A DNA stretch of 64,000 nucleotides, taken from Brevibacillus borstelensis. GTDB lineage: Bacteria > Bacillota > Bacilli > Brevibacillales > Brevibacillaceae. The DNA lies in contig NZ_RHHO01000023.1 in the NCBI RefSeq assembly GCF_003710865.1, positions 124,001 through 188,000 of the forward strand. Direction: 5' to 3'. Positions 43,424 through 51,315 of the stretch are shown piece by piece. Below the pieces are notes generated by a model. It did not search any database and was not told where the DNA came from. It worked only from the letters and a program-made list of their open reading frames with translations. The position numbers and the translations under genes were made by a program. The first letter of the stretch is position 1; each line of letters starts with the position of its first letter.

Positions 43424-43780
43424 TTATCCATAGTCTTTTCCGGTTCTTCCCCGGTACGAATGTGTATGGCCGTCGTCAAATGTCGTTACGCCAGAAAAAT
43501 CGTGGTAATGTCCTCCACCGGGAAGTGGGATCGGAGGGCCGGTCCATCCGCGGAAGCGGTGAACATGCCCGTCATCATAGGAGGTGACGCCTTCATAGTA
43601 ATGCAAATGTCCTCTCCCTGTTCCTTGATAGGGAGGGGAGGTTCGGCCTCGGACTTCATGGCGATGACGGTCGTCTACACTTGTCAGTGTGGAATAAGAG
43701 TGGATATGACCCGGGATATCGCCAAAGCGGATAAAGTCGATGGCATGGCTGTGAGAGGACTGCTTGTTTTTTCTGCTCAA
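43424..43780 (-). CDS. ymaF: YmaF-family histidine-rich repeat protein
   Basis: A 118-residue protein made of short repeats with paired histidines: SHSHAIDF, GHIHSYS, RHRHEVRGRTSPP, GHLHYYEGVTSYDDGHVHRFRGWTGPP, GHYHDFSGVTTFDDGHTHSYRGRTG. This GH-x-H pattern is the YmaF family of Bacillales. The many His-x-His pairs suggest metal binding, but no function is established. There is no signal peptide. Start is TTG at 43780 with GGGAG eight bases upstream. It points against the dcw direction, convergent with ftsZ and divergent from spoIIGA, where B. subtilis has bpr. Confidence 0.85.
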   Translation of the reverse strand: MSRKNKQSSHSHAIDFIRFGDIPGHIHSYSTLTSVDDRHRHEVRGRTSPPYQGTGRGHLHYYEGVTSYDDGHVHRFRGWTGPPIPLPGGGHYHDFSGVTTFDDGHTHSYRGRTGKDYG

Positions 43781-43872
43781 ATGGAAGCTCCCTGCCTCTC
43801 TGATGGGTTTTATACATCAGATGCTGAGAGCGCTGTTTCGGAACCGGGGATTCACCCAGAGGACCCAAAATC

Positions 43873-43939
43873 TTCTACAAAAAATCCGAAAAAACACGGT
43901 CAAGAATTGACAGACTTTACATACACATTGATATATACT
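43873..43939 (+). promoter_or_regulatory. spoIIG promoter: long-spacer sigma-A type with possible Spo0A box
   Basis: TTGACA (43907-43912) and TATACT (43934-43939) are separated by 21 bp. TTCTACA at 43873-43879 matches six of seven positions of an inverted Spo0A box (TTCGACA). The B. subtilis spoIIG promoter likewise has an over-long spacer (22 bp) and needs Spo0A~P. Confidence 0.6.
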
Positions 43940-44035
43940 GGCCTTGGTCGGAAGGGATAGCGGCCAGAGATAGGTACGACCCTCCGGGGAGGCCGGGAGC
44001 GGCCTGGTCTTTTCGGGATCGGGGGTGATAGCGGA
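43940..44035 (+). other. Structured GC-rich leader of spoIIGA
   Basis: The leader contains CCTCCGGGGAGG and GGCCGGGAGCGGCC, two small stem-loops within GACC...GGTC, followed by TTTTC. They could pause or attenuate transcription; the T tract is short, so I do not call a terminator. Confidence 0.4.
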
Positions 44036-44998
44036 GTGATCGTCTATCTCGATATCATTCTACTCCTCAACTTTGCCATTGATACCTTGCTGCTTTGGTT
44101 TACGGCATATTTTCGCAAAGAGCGGGTGCGGTGGTGGCGGATTTCTCTGGCATCTTTGTTTGGGTCAACCTATCTGGCCTTCTTCTTTTTCCCAGCTTTT
44201 GCACCGATGTATCAGTGGGCTGTAAAATTGCTGTTTTCCGTCATCATGCTCTGGATTGCCTTTGGCCGAAGGAGGCTGCTCGGTTTTTTGCATAATTTGG
44301 TCATCTTTTACTTTGTGGCCTTTGTCTTCGGCGGGGGAGTGTTTGGACTCCAGTATTTTCTTTCGACGCAAAGCGAGGTCGTAAATGGACTGGTCACTGT
44401 CCACAACGACGGTTTCGGCGTCGGCTTCACGCCTACTCTCGGCATCCTCTTGGCCGGCTTCGTGCTCGTTTTCTTCCTAAGCAGGCAAAGCTATGGGGCT
44501 ATTTCGCAGCCGCGACGGATCGAAGCCTTTCTCGCAGAGGTAAGGGTGAAGCTCGCCGGTGAAACCGTCTTGTGCAGAGGTTTGGTCGACACGGGAAACC
44601 AGCTGCATGAGCCGATTACCCGTACGCCTGTCATGATTTTGGAGAGCAGTCTGCTAGCCCACATCCTGCCGGAAGCTCTCGCCACGCTTATCGAAAAAAG
44701 CGAAGGAGCGGTCAATCAGATGGACGGTGTGTGGGAGGAGCTGCCGCCTGCGTGGCAGTCTCGTCTTCGGCTTGTTCCGTATCGCAGCGTTTCCAGCGGG
44801 ATGAGCTTTCTGATCGCGCTCAAACCGGACGAAGTGCTGATCGTGCAGGACGGCAAGCGCTATGTGAGCGAGAAAGTACTGGTTGGTCTCAACCCGATTC
44901 CATTGGCAGCAGACGGGCAATACCAGGCCATCGTACACCCTGCGATGATAGAGACCCCTTTCCAAGAAGAATACGCAGTACGCGAACAGGAGGGCTAA
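44036..44998 (+). CDS. spoIIGA: Sigma-E processing peptidase SpoIIGA
   Basis: A 320-residue membrane protease. The GTG start leads into five hydrophobic helices (residues 1-155, [22 protein letters not shown] onward). The C-terminal aspartic-protease-like domain has the catalytic Asp185 in [20 protein letters not shown]. It removes the pro-sequence of pro-sigma-E in the septal membrane after a signal from the forespore (SpoIIR). GGGGGTGATAGCGGA lies before the start. It forms the spoIIG operon with sigE, whose ribosome site is inside the end of this gene. Confidence 0.94.
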   Translation: MIVYLDIILLLNFAIDTLLLWFTAYFRKERVRWWRISLASLFGSTYLAFFFFPAFAPMYQWAVKLLFSVIMLWIAFGRRRLLGFLHNLVIFYFVAFVFGGGVFGLQYFLSTQSEVVNGLVTVHNDGFGVGFTPTLGILLAGFVLVFFLSRQSYGAISQPRRIEAFLAEVRVKLAGETVLCRGLVDTGNQLHEPITRTPVMILESSLLAHILPEALATLIEKSEGAVNQMDGVWEELPPAWQSRLRLVPYRSVSSGMSFLIALKPDEVLIVQDGKRYVSEKVLVGLNPIPLAADGQYQAIVHPAMIETPFQEEYAVREQEG

Positions 44999-45003
44999 CG
45001 AAA

Positions 45004-45726
45004 ATGTATGTAAAACTTCGCCTACAATTACAACTACTCTGGTACCGTTTCCTGCTGTGGACTGGTGCACGAGCCGAGGAAATTTACTACATCGGCGGAA
45101 GCGAGGCCCTTCCTCCGCCACTGACCAGAGAAGAGGAAGAGATCTTGCTTGGCAGATTGCCTTCCGGCGATCCCGCTGTACGGAGCATGCTGATTGAGAG
45201 AAACCTGAGGCTGGTCGTTTACATTGCCCGCAAATTTGAAAATACCGGGATCAACATCGAGGATCTGGTCAGCATTGGCACCATTGGGTTGATCAAGGCG
45301 GTGAACACCTTTGATCCCGAGAAAAACATCAAACTGGCTACCTATGCCTCGCGCTGTATTGAAAACGAGATTTTGATGTACCTGCGCCGAAACAACAAGA
45401 TCAGGTCGGAGGTTTCTTTTGACGAACCGCTGAATATTGACTGGGATGGCAATGAGCTGCTGTTGTCGGACGTCCTCGGCACCGAAAACGACACCATTTA
45501 CAAAAACATCGAGGACCAGGTAGACCGCAAGCTGTTGAAAAAAGCACTCGATAAGCTGACAGAGCGGGAGCGCGTCATCATGGAGCTGCGCTTCGGCCTC
45601 ACGGGAGGCGAGGAGAAGACGCAGAAGGATGTTGCCGACCTGCTTGGCATTTCCCAGTCCTATATTTCCCGTCTGGAAAAGCGAATTATAAAACGGTTGC
45701 GAAAAGAATTCAACAAAATGGTCTAA
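45004..45726 (+). CDS. sigE: Sporulation sigma factor sigma-E
   Basis: A 240-residue sigma-70 factor, the SigE length. The N-terminal pro-sequence [40 protein letters not shown] is amphipathic and membrane-associated; SpoIIGA cleaves within it. Region 2 is [38 protein letters not shown], and region 4 is [24 protein letters not shown]. It drives early mother-cell genes. Start 45004 has AGGAGGG upstream, located in the spoIIGA 3' end. The sigma-F type promoter of sigG begins two bases after its stop. Confidence 0.96.
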   Translation: MYVKLRLQLQLLWYRFLLWTGARAEEIYYIGGSEALPPPLTREEEEILLGRLPSGDPAVRSMLIERNLRLVVYIARKFENTGINIEDLVSIGTIGLIKAVNTFDPEKNIKLATYASRCIENEILMYLRRNNKIRSEVSFDEPLNIDWDGNELLLSDVLGTENDTIYKNIEDQVDRKLLKKALDKLTERERVIMELRFGLTGGEEKTQKDVADLLGISQSYISRLEKRIIKRLRKEFNKMV

Positions 45727-45727
45727 C

Positions 45728-45755
45728 GCATATTTTCCCAATCGAGGGAGATACT
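45728..45755 (+). promoter_or_regulatory. Putative sigma-F promoter of sigG
   Basis: -35 GCATA (45728-45732) and -10 GGAGATACT (45747-45755), the latter an exact match to GGnnAnAnT. The 14-bp spacer is at the short end for sigma-F promoters. sigG is a known forespore sigma-F target. Confidence 0.6.
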
Positions 45756-45851
45756 GTTCCTAAACCGTGCCAGAAAGTGGTCCCGCCACTCTCTCGTCCG
45801 GGTACGCGTCAGAACGCGGCCTTTCAAGACAACCGGGTTAGGAACTTTTTT
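45756..45851 (+). promoter_or_regulatory. Long inverted-repeat leader of sigG with T tract
   Basis: Outer arms GTTCCTAAACCG (45756-45767) / CGGGTTAGGAAC (45834-45845), one mismatch, enclose two smaller hairpins: AGTGG/CCACT (45776-45790) and CGCGT/ACGCG (45805-45818). Six T follow (45846-45851). The structure could end the spoIIG transcript or act in the sigG leader, where B. subtilis also has a hairpin. Confidence 0.75.
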
Positions 45852-45873
45852 CTTGCTTCGAGGAGGGAAAGAC

Positions 45874-46653
45874 GTGACGCGCAATAAAGTAGAGATATGC
45901 GGGGTAGACACCTCTAAGCTTCCCGTGCTGACCAACAAGGAAATGCGGGAGCTGTTCGAACGCTTGCAGGGCGGGGAACTGCCAGCGCGGGAAAAGCTGG
46001 TCAACGGCAACCTGCGATTGGTGCTGAGTGTCATTCAGCGTTTCAACAATCGAGGAGAGTACGTTGACGATCTGTTTCAGGTAGGGTGCATTGGACTGAT
46101 GAAGGCCATTGACAACTTCGATCTCGGGCAAAACGTTAAATTTTCGACCTATGCCGTGCCCATGATCATCGGGGAAATCCGCCGCTACCTGAGGGACAAC
46201 AACCCGATTCGCGTTTCACGGTCTTTGCGGGATATCGCCTACAAAGCGCTGCAAGTGCGGGACAATCTGACCAACAAGCATTCGCGTGAGCCCACCATTA
46301 TGGAAATTTCCCAGGAGCTCAATGTTCCCAAGGAAGACGTCGTATTCGCGCTGGATGCCATCCAGGACCCGGTTTCTCTGTTTGAACCGATCTATCAGGA
46401 CGGCGGCGATCCGATCTACGTGATGGATCAGATTAGCGACGAGAAGAACAAGGACGTCATCTGGGTTGAGGAAATCGCGCTTCGTGAAGGAATGCAGCGT
46501 TTAGGCGAGAGGGAAAAAATGATTCTCTCGATGAGATTTTATGAAGGGAAGACGCAGATGGAGGTAGCCGAGGAAATCGGCATCTCGCAGGCGCAGGTCT
46601 CCCGTCTGGAAAAAGCGGCGATCGCCCATATGCAAAAACACGTGCAATCGTAA
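45874..46653 (+). CDS. sigG: Sporulation sigma factor sigma-G
   Basis: A 259-residue sigma factor beginning at GTG 45874 (TRNKVEICGVDTSKLPVLTNKEMRELFERLQGGE), the SigG N-terminus recognised by the anti-sigma SpoIIAB/CsfB. Region 2: NLRLVLSVIQRFNNRGEYVDDLFQVGCIGLMKAIDNFDLGQNVKFSTYAVPMIIGEIRRYLRDN. Region 4: EVAEEIGISQAQVSRLEKAAIAHM. It directs late forespore genes. GAGGAGGG precedes the GTG. A sigma-F-like promoter and a long leader hairpin lie upstream; read-through from spoIIG is also expected. A terminator follows. Confidence 0.96.
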   Translation: MTRNKVEICGVDTSKLPVLTNKEMRELFERLQGGELPAREKLVNGNLRLVLSVIQRFNNRGEYVDDLFQVGCIGLMKAIDNFDLGQNVKFSTYAVPMIIGEIRRYLRDNNPIRVSRSLRDIAYKALQVRDNLTNKHSREPTIMEISQELNVPKEDVVFALDAIQDPVSLFEPIYQDGGDPIYVMDQISDEKNKDVIWVEEIALREGMQRLGEREKMILSMRFYEGKTQMEVAEEIGISQAQVSRLEKAAIAHMQKHVQS

Positions 46654-46669
46654 CATTATCAGTTTGTCC

Positions 46670-46706
46670 AAGCCCTGCGGAACGGCACTGCAGGGCTTAT
46701 TCTTTT
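46670..46706 (+). terminator. Intrinsic terminator after sigG
   Basis: Stem AAGCCCTGC (46670-46678) / GCAGGGCTT (46690-46698) followed by ATTCTTTT. Confidence 0.82.
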
Positions 46707-46781
46707 GCGCCGGATTTCGGACATAATCGCCCGCCTGCTCATATAATGAAAGGGAAGGGGAGAAAAGTAGGTGAGGAGCAG

Positions 46782-47066
46782 ATGGTCAAGATTTCAGATT
46801 TCCAGACCAAAGAAGTAGTCAACATCTTGGACGGCAAGCGGCTTGGACAGATATCCGACCTGGAAATAGACCTTCGCCACGGGAGGGTAGAGGCCATCGT
46901 CGTCCCCGGACCGGGTAAGTTTCTCGGATTTTTTTCATCGGGCAATGATTATGTCATCCCTTGGCGCAACATTGTGAAAATCGGGAAAGACGTTGTTCTT
47001 GTGAGAGTAGAAGAGACGCTTCGCGTAGACGTGAAGGGCAGCACCGAGGATGAGTACCGCTCGTAG
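46782..47066 (+). CDS. ylmC: PRC-barrel protein YlmC/YmxH
   Basis: A 94-residue single PRC-barrel protein: MVKISDFQTKEVVNILDGKRLGQISDLEIDLRHGRVEAIVVPGPGKFLGFFSSGNDYVIPWRNIVKIGKDVVLV. The YlmC/YmxH family is confined to spore formers; its role is unknown. ATG 46782 has GGTGAGGAG upstream; an in-frame ATG at 46746 is possible but less well placed. It follows sigG as in B. subtilis, where ylmA lies between; ylmA is absent here. Confidence 0.87.
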   Translation: MVKISDFQTKEVVNILDGKRLGQISDLEIDLRHGRVEAIVVPGPGKFLGFFSSGNDYVIPWRNIVKIGKDVVLVRVEETLRVDVKGSTEDEYRS

Positions 47067-47102
47067 AAAGGCATAAGAGAGCCTTTCTTTTCTTTTGGGC
47101 TA

Positions 47103-47111
47103 TGGTATCAT
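47103..47111 (+). promoter_or_regulatory. Candidate extended -10 element of the ylmD group
   Basis: TGG-TATCAT, within a CTATGG/CCATAG inverted repeat at 47100-47120; no clear -35. It would express ylmD-ylmE-sepF-ylmG-ylmH apart from the sporulation genes. Confidence 0.4.
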
Positions 47112-47192
47112 TAGCCATAGAAAAGAGAGTCCAGCATGCGAATGGACAACCCGGTTTTTCTACGGTTCTATCACGAAGGAAGAGGTGGCGGC

Positions 47193-48020
47193 ATGAACGA
47201 ACCATTTGTTGGACATACAGGGAAAGCAGGGCTTCGGCTGGAGGAGTGGGAAAAAGCGTTTCCCGGTCTTGTCGCAGGCTTTACCACACGTTCCGGCGGG
47301 GTAAGCGAGCAGCCTTACGGATCGTTTAACATGGGGCTGCATGTCGGCGATAGCTCCTCCCACGTGGTAACCAACCGCAAGCGGCTTGCCGAGGAGCTGG
47401 GCATGCCCTTCGATGCGTGGACCTGCGCAGACCAGGTGCATGGCAACCGGGTATGCGAGGTAGTGGCAGGAGGGGCAGGCAGAGAAAGTCTGGAAGACGT
47501 CATTGCAGCCACGGATGGGCTATTTACAAATAAACAGGGAGTCCTGCTTGTGTCTTTTTACGCAGATTGCGTGCCGCTTTTCTTTCTGGACCCGGAGACG
47601 GGGGCGATCGGGCTGGCTCACGCCGGATGGAAAGGAACTGTTTCGCGTATTGCCGAGGAAATGGTGCGTGCTTTTGAGCGCAACTACGCAGCAAAAGCGG
47701 CAAACATGAAAGTGGCGATCGGCCCGGCAATATGCGGGAACTGTTATGAGGTCGATGAGCGGATTATCGGGCAGGTACGGGCAGCCGCAAAAAATTGGTC
47801 GCCAGCAGTGTCCCCGCGTGAAAATGGGCGCTACCTGCTGGATTTGCCCAGACTCAATCAGGAAATTGTAACGGAATGCGGAATATTGCCCGATAACATA
47901 ATACGGACCCAATGGTGTACAAGCTGCCGTACAGACCTGTTCTTCTCCCATCGGAGAGAAGCGGGACCTGCAGGGAAGACGGGAAGGATGGCCTCCTTTA
48001 TCGGATGGCGGGATCGTTGA
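47193..48020 (+). CDS. ylmD: YlmD/PgeF, multicopper polyphenol oxidase (LACC1) family
   Basis: A 275-residue protein of the YfiH/LACC1 family. The zinc site is visible as His in ADQVHGNRVCEV, Cys in YADCVPLFF and His in GLAHAGWKGTVSRIAEEMV. IGPAICGNCYEVDE and FFSHRRE complete the pattern. Members are reported as purine-nucleoside-processing enzymes and, in E. coli, as a peptidoglycan editing factor that hydrolyses wrong UDP-MurNAc-L-Ser; which applies here is unknown. Start 47193 has AAGAGGTGG. First of the ylmD-ylmE-sepF-ylmG-ylmH group. Confidence 0.88.
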   Translation: MNEPFVGHTGKAGLRLEEWEKAFPGLVAGFTTRSGGVSEQPYGSFNMGLHVGDSSSHVVTNRKRLAEELGMPFDAWTCADQVHGNRVCEVVAGGAGRESLEDVIAATDGLFTNKQGVLLVSFYADCVPLFFLDPETGAIGLAHAGWKGTVSRIAEEMVRAFERNYAAKAANMKVAIGPAICGNCYEVDERIIGQVRAAAKNWSPAVSPRENGRYLLDLPRLNQEIVTECGILPDNIIRTQWCTSCRTDLFFSHRREAGPAGKTGRMASFIGWRDR

Positions 48021-48057
48021 AATAGATCTTTGTTTGGAAAGGGAGTCGGAAGAAGTT

Positions 48058-48756
48058 ATGACGCGGGAACAGGAATTGCTGAAAGAAAGATTGGACCGAA
48101 TCGAAGAGAGAATAGCGGCTGCCTGCAGCCGTTCGGGGCGCGACCGCAGCGAGGTAAAGATCGTCGCGGTTACGAAATATGTAGGTGCCGACACCATTGG
48201 CGATTTGCTCAAGGTCGGCGTCGAGCACATCGGCGAAAACAGGGTCCAGGATGCCCTGCCCAAATACGAGCAATGGGGAGAGCAGGGAGTTTGGCATTTT
48301 ATCGGCCACCTGCAGACAAACAAGGCCAAAGAGGTCGTCGGCCGCTTTTCCTATATTCACTCTCTGGACCGCTTGTCCCTGGCCCGGGAAATAGAGAAAC
48401 GGGGAGAAGCGTTGAATCTTGTCGTTCCCTGCTTTTTGCAAGTCAATATTTCCGGGGAAGAGACAAAATTTGGCCTTAGTCCCAATGACGTATTGGCTTT
48501 TTTGCGCGAAACCAGTAATATGAAACATATAAGGATCGCGGGATTGATGACCATGGCGCCTCGTGTCGATGATCCGGAAGAGGTGCGGCCTGTATTTCGT
48601 GGTCTGCGAGAATGGAAAGAGCGGATCAATGAATGGAAGTTTCCGCATGCGGAAATTACAGAGCTGTCGATGGGCATGTCCAACGACTTTGAAGTAGCGA
48701 TTGAAGAAGGAGCTACATATATTCGGCTAGGCTCGGTTTTGGTCAAGCCGGACTAA
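48058..48756 (+). CDS. ylmE: YggS-family pyridoxal phosphate homeostasis protein YlmE
   Basis: A 232-residue fold-type III PLP-binding protein. Lys40 in KIVAVTKYVGADTI forms the PLP Schiff base; GENRVQDALPKYEQW, WHFIGHLQTNKAK, LQVNISGEETKFGL, GLMTMAP and LSMGMSNDFEVAIEEGATYIRLGS are family signatures. It buffers PLP and amino-acid pools and is not catalytically active in a known reaction. The start at 48058 is weakly supported (GGGAG 12 bases upstream). Upstream of sepF as in B. subtilis. Confidence 0.92.
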   Translation: MTREQELLKERLDRIEERIAAACSRSGRDRSEVKIVAVTKYVGADTIGDLLKVGVEHIGENRVQDALPKYEQWGEQGVWHFIGHLQTNKAKEVVGRFSYIHSLDRLSLAREIEKRGEALNLVVPCFLQVNISGEETKFGLSPNDVLAFLRETSNMKHIRIAGLMTMAPRVDDPEEVRPVFRGLREWKERINEWKFPHAEITELSMGMSNDFEVAIEEGATYIRLGSVLVKPD

Positions 48757-48783
48757 TCGACCATTCACGAGAGGAGGATTGCT

Positions 48784-49203
48784 ATGAGCGTTATGAATAA
48801 AATCAAAGGGTTTCTGGGATTGGAAGACGAGGAATACTTCGAAGAGACGGTAGTAGAGGAACGCGAAGAGCAAGAGCCTATTGCCAGACGACAGCCTGCA
48901 GCGCGTGCGAACAATGTCGTTCCTTTTCAGACACGGGAGAAGGAGGGAATCCGTTTGATCCTCTGCGAACCCCGTCAATACAGTGACGCCCAAGACATCG
49001 CTGACAACCTGCGTCACCGCAGACCAGTCGTGGTCAATTTGCAACGGGTGGAAAAGGAACAGGCAAAACGGATTATCGACTTTCTCAGCGGCACTGTCTA
49101 TGCGCTGAACGGCGATATCCAAAAAGTCGGAGACTACATTTTTGTTTGCACACCCGATCATGTTGACATCCAGGGTACCATTTCCAGCGTGGTGGAAGAA
49201 TAA
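48784..49203 (+). CDS. sepF: Cell division protein SepF
   Basis: A 139-residue protein: N-terminal amphipathic membrane anchor ([18 protein letters not shown]), acidic linker, and the SepF domain ([73 protein letters not shown]). It forms rings that bundle FtsZ and tether it to the membrane together with FtsA. GAGAGGAGG precedes the ATG. A GAGTAACA / TGTTACT hairpin lies just after it without a T tract. Confidence 0.95.
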   Translation: MSVMNKIKGFLGLEDEEYFEETVVEEREEQEPIARRQPAARANNVVPFQTREKEGIRLILCEPRQYSDAQDIADNLRHRRPVVVNLQRVEKEQAKRIIDFLSGTVYALNGDIQKVGDYIFVCTPDHVDIQGTISSVVEE

Positions 49204-49282
49204 AAGTGTTTGATTGAACGGAAGCGAAGTTTGGATGAGTAACATGATGCTTGTTACTTTGAAAAGGATAAAGGGTGAGTGA

Positions 49283-49555
49283 ATGACAGCCATTCTGTTT
49301 ACGATCATTGATTTTGCCTTTACGGTTTATCAGTTTATGGTGATTGCGTATGTCCTCATGTCGTGGGTGCCTCAGATGAGAGATACGGGAATCGGGCAAC
49401 TGCTGGAGCGGCTGGTGGAACCGTATTTGGCTCCGTTTCGCCGGTTCATACCGACGCTCGGCTTCATTGACATATCTCCAATCGTAGCGTTGATCGCACT
49501 GAATTTTGCCCACAGCGGATTGAAGACAATCCTCATTAAACTGCTGTATATGTAG
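49283..49555 (+). CDS. ylmG: YggT-family membrane protein YlmG
   Basis: A 90-residue protein with two membrane helices (ILFTIIDFAFTVYQFMVIAYVLMSWV and FIDISPIVALIALNFAHSGLKTILI) and the YggT signature LVEPYLAPFRRFIPTLGFIDISPI between them. The family is linked to division-site or chloroplast nucleoid organisation, with unknown mechanism. Located between sepF and ylmH as in B. subtilis; the AAAGGGTGAGTGA site is good. Confidence 0.9.
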   Translation: MTAILFTIIDFAFTVYQFMVIAYVLMSWVPQMRDTGIGQLLERLVEPYLAPFRRFIPTLGFIDISPIVALIALNFAHSGLKTILIKLLYM

Positions 49556-49566
49556 GAGCCGGTCAC

Positions 49567-50340
49567 ATGAGTGTATACGACCATTTTCGAAAAGAAGAAC
49601 TTCCCTTTGTGGAACGGGCGCTGGAAATGCTGACGCTGGTAGAGCGGAAGCAGGCCATGCGCCTTACTGATTTTTTGGACCCGCGGCAAGCGGCCATACT
49701 GAAAAGCTTGACCTCGCAGGTACAGGACGTCTCGGTTACCGCAAACGGCGGCTATGAAGGGGCAGAGAGGGTTCGTGTAATGCTGCACCCTGATTATCTG
49801 ACCCCCGAGGCGGAGGAGTTTCGTTTGACCTTGCTGCACATCGCCGCTGATCAGCGGTTTAAGCGGCTGGAGCACAGGGATGTGATGGGAGCCTTGCTCA
49901 ATGCAGGCCTCAAGCGGGAGAAATTCGGGGATATGATCGTGGACGAAAGCGGCTTGTTTGCCGTCGTTGCAGAGGAAGTGGCTGACTTTGTCCGCGTTCA
50001 AGTGACCCATATTCACCGTACGCCCGTTTCGTTTGAAAAAGTGGAGTGGGCCTCCTTTCAGGCGCCGTCAGAGCGTTTGACCGAAAAGACCATCACCGTT
50101 CCCTCACCGCGAGTGGACGCGGTAATCGGCGAGGTGTACCATCTGTCACGGGCCAAGGCGGTCATCCCGATCCGTGCCGGCCGTTTGAAGGTCAATTGGA
50201 AGGTGGTAGACGATCCGTCCTACCAGCTAGAGACGGGAGATATGGTTTCCCTCGCCGGTTTTGGACGCTTCAAGCTGCTCGAAGTGGCCGGAGCTACCCG
50301 CAGTGGAAGGTTACGAATGAATGTCGGCTTGGTTACATAG
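49567..50340 (+). CDS. ylmH: S4-domain RNA-binding protein YlmH (RqcP2-like)
   Basis: A 257-residue protein. The N-terminal half (MSVYDHFRKEELPFVERALEMLTLVERKQAMRLTDFLDPRQ) and middle (HIAADQRFKRLEHRDVMGALLNAGLKREKFGDMIVDE) are YlmH signatures; the C-terminal S4 domain spans about 182-250 (PSPRVDAVIGEVYHLSRAKAVIPIRAGRLKVNWKVVDDPSYQLETGDMVSL). YlmH proteins act on stalled 50S subunits in ribosome quality control in B. subtilis. It starts 11 bases after ylmG, within the sepF group. Confidence 0.92.
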   Translation: MSVYDHFRKEELPFVERALEMLTLVERKQAMRLTDFLDPRQAAILKSLTSQVQDVSVTANGGYEGAERVRVMLHPDYLTPEAEEFRLTLLHIAADQRFKRLEHRDVMGALLNAGLKREKFGDMIVDESGLFAVVAEEVADFVRVQVTHIHRTPVSFEKVEWASFQAPSERLTEKTITVPSPRVDAVIGEVYHLSRAKAVIPIRAGRLKVNWKVVDDPSYQLETGDMVSLAGFGRFKLLEVAGATRSGRLRMNVGLVT

Positions 50341-50439
50341 AATCATAGAAGGGCTTAAAAAATTGCAAAATCCGGCAGGAAATGATGTGGAAGCTGTCGA
50401 AAATGTCAGTACGATTATCGGAAGAAGTGGGGGGTACAT

Positions 50440-50931
50440 GTGCCTTTAACGCCGTTAGATATACACAATAAAGAATTCAGCACAGGATTCCGCGGTTACA
50501 ACGTCGACGAAGTAAATGAATTTCTGGATCAGATCATCAAGGACTTTGAGCTTCTGATCAAGGAAAAGAAAGAAATGGAAGAGCGCATCGCCATACTGAA
50601 TGAGCGTGTGGATCACTATAAAAGCCTGGAAGAAAACTTGAGCAAGTCCATTCTCGTCGCTCAGGAAACGGCCGAAGACGTGAAGTCAAACGCAAGAAAA
50701 GAAGCTCAGTTGATCCTGAAAGAAGCGGAGAAAAATGCAGACCGGATCGTCAACGAAGCGTTGGCGAAGTCTCGCAAGATTGCAATCGAGATCGAAGAGT
50801 TGAAGAAACGGGCGTCTGTGTACCGGATGCGTTTCCGTACGCTGCTCGAAGCCCAATTGGAGATGCTGGAAAACGGCGCGTGGGACGATATCGAACAAGC
50901 AGATTCGTCTTCCGCAGTGCTTGCCGAATAA
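50440..50931 (+). CDS. divIVA: Cell-pole protein DivIVA
   Basis: A 163-residue coiled-coil protein. The N-terminal membrane-curvature domain is VPLTPLDIHNKEFSTGFRGYNVDEVNEFLDQIIKDFELLIKE, followed by a long coiled coil (EEKNADRIVNEALAKSRKIAIEIEELKKRASVYRMRF). DivIVA sits at negatively curved membrane, guiding MinJ/MinCD and chromosome anchoring at sporulation. GTG start with AAGTGGGGGG upstream. Last gene of the ylm group, followed by the ileS promoter and T-box. Confidence 0.95.
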   Translation: MPLTPLDIHNKEFSTGFRGYNVDEVNEFLDQIIKDFELLIKEKKEMEERIAILNERVDHYKSLEENLSKSILVAQETAEDVKSNARKEAQLILKEAEKNADRIVNEALAKSRKIAIEIEELKKRASVYRMRFRTLLEAQLEMLENGAWDDIEQADSSSAVLAE

Positions 50932-50935
50932 TCCA

Positions 50936-50965
50936 TTGACGCCAGGGCTATGATGGTACTATAAT
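50936..50965 (+). promoter_or_regulatory. Sigma-A promoter of the ileS T-box transcript
   Basis: TTGACG (50936-50941), 18-bp spacer, TATAAT (50960-50965). It starts only five bases after the divIVA stop. Confidence 0.8.
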
Positions 50966-50971
50966 TTATTG

Positions 50972-51290
50972 AAACTTTTCTTTACAACTATACACTTACT
51001 GACAAACGATGATCGGGACGAGTAAGCGATCGAGCGCAGCTTAGAGAGCCGGTGGACGGTGAAAACCGGACTGCTGCTTGCCGCTGAAAATCACCCGGGA
51101 GTTCAATAACCGAAAGACTGCTGGCTGCGTCGTGCGGCGGTCGAGTAAGTGAGCGCGTCATTCTCGTTACGAATGAATCAAGAGGAACAGGGCTTGTGCC
51201 GGTATATTTCGGCTGATTTCTGTTCAATCAGGGTGGTACCACGGGAGCTTTCTCTCGTCCCTACAGGGGATGAGGGAAAGCTTTTTTATA
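50972..51290 (+). ncRNA. T-box riboswitch (isoleucine, AUC specifier) of ileS
   Basis: The leader shows all T-box landmarks: GACGAGTAAGCG (AGUA/K-turn side of Stem I), AGAGAGCCGGTGGACGG...GAAAACCGG (distal loop), specifier region GAAAATCACC with the Ile codon ATC at 51090-51092, and the T-box GGGTGGTACCACGG at 51231-51244. The terminator AGCTTTCTCTCGTCCC / GGGGATGAGGGAAAGCT (51246-51282) with T run ends it. Uncharged tRNA-Ile (GAU) would stabilise the antiterminator and turn on ileS. Confidence 0.95.
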
Positions 51291-51315
51291 TTTTTCTGTA
51301 GGAGTGAATCAGACA

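Noticed and set aside
43358..43960. 200-codon plus-strand open frame between ftsZ and spoIIGA
   Set aside because: Begins in the ftsZ terminator and is antisense to the ymaF-like gene, whose repeat structure is convincing.
49237..49259. GAGTAACA/TGTTACT hairpin between sepF and ylmG as a terminator
   Set aside because: Followed by TTTGAAAA rather than a T run.
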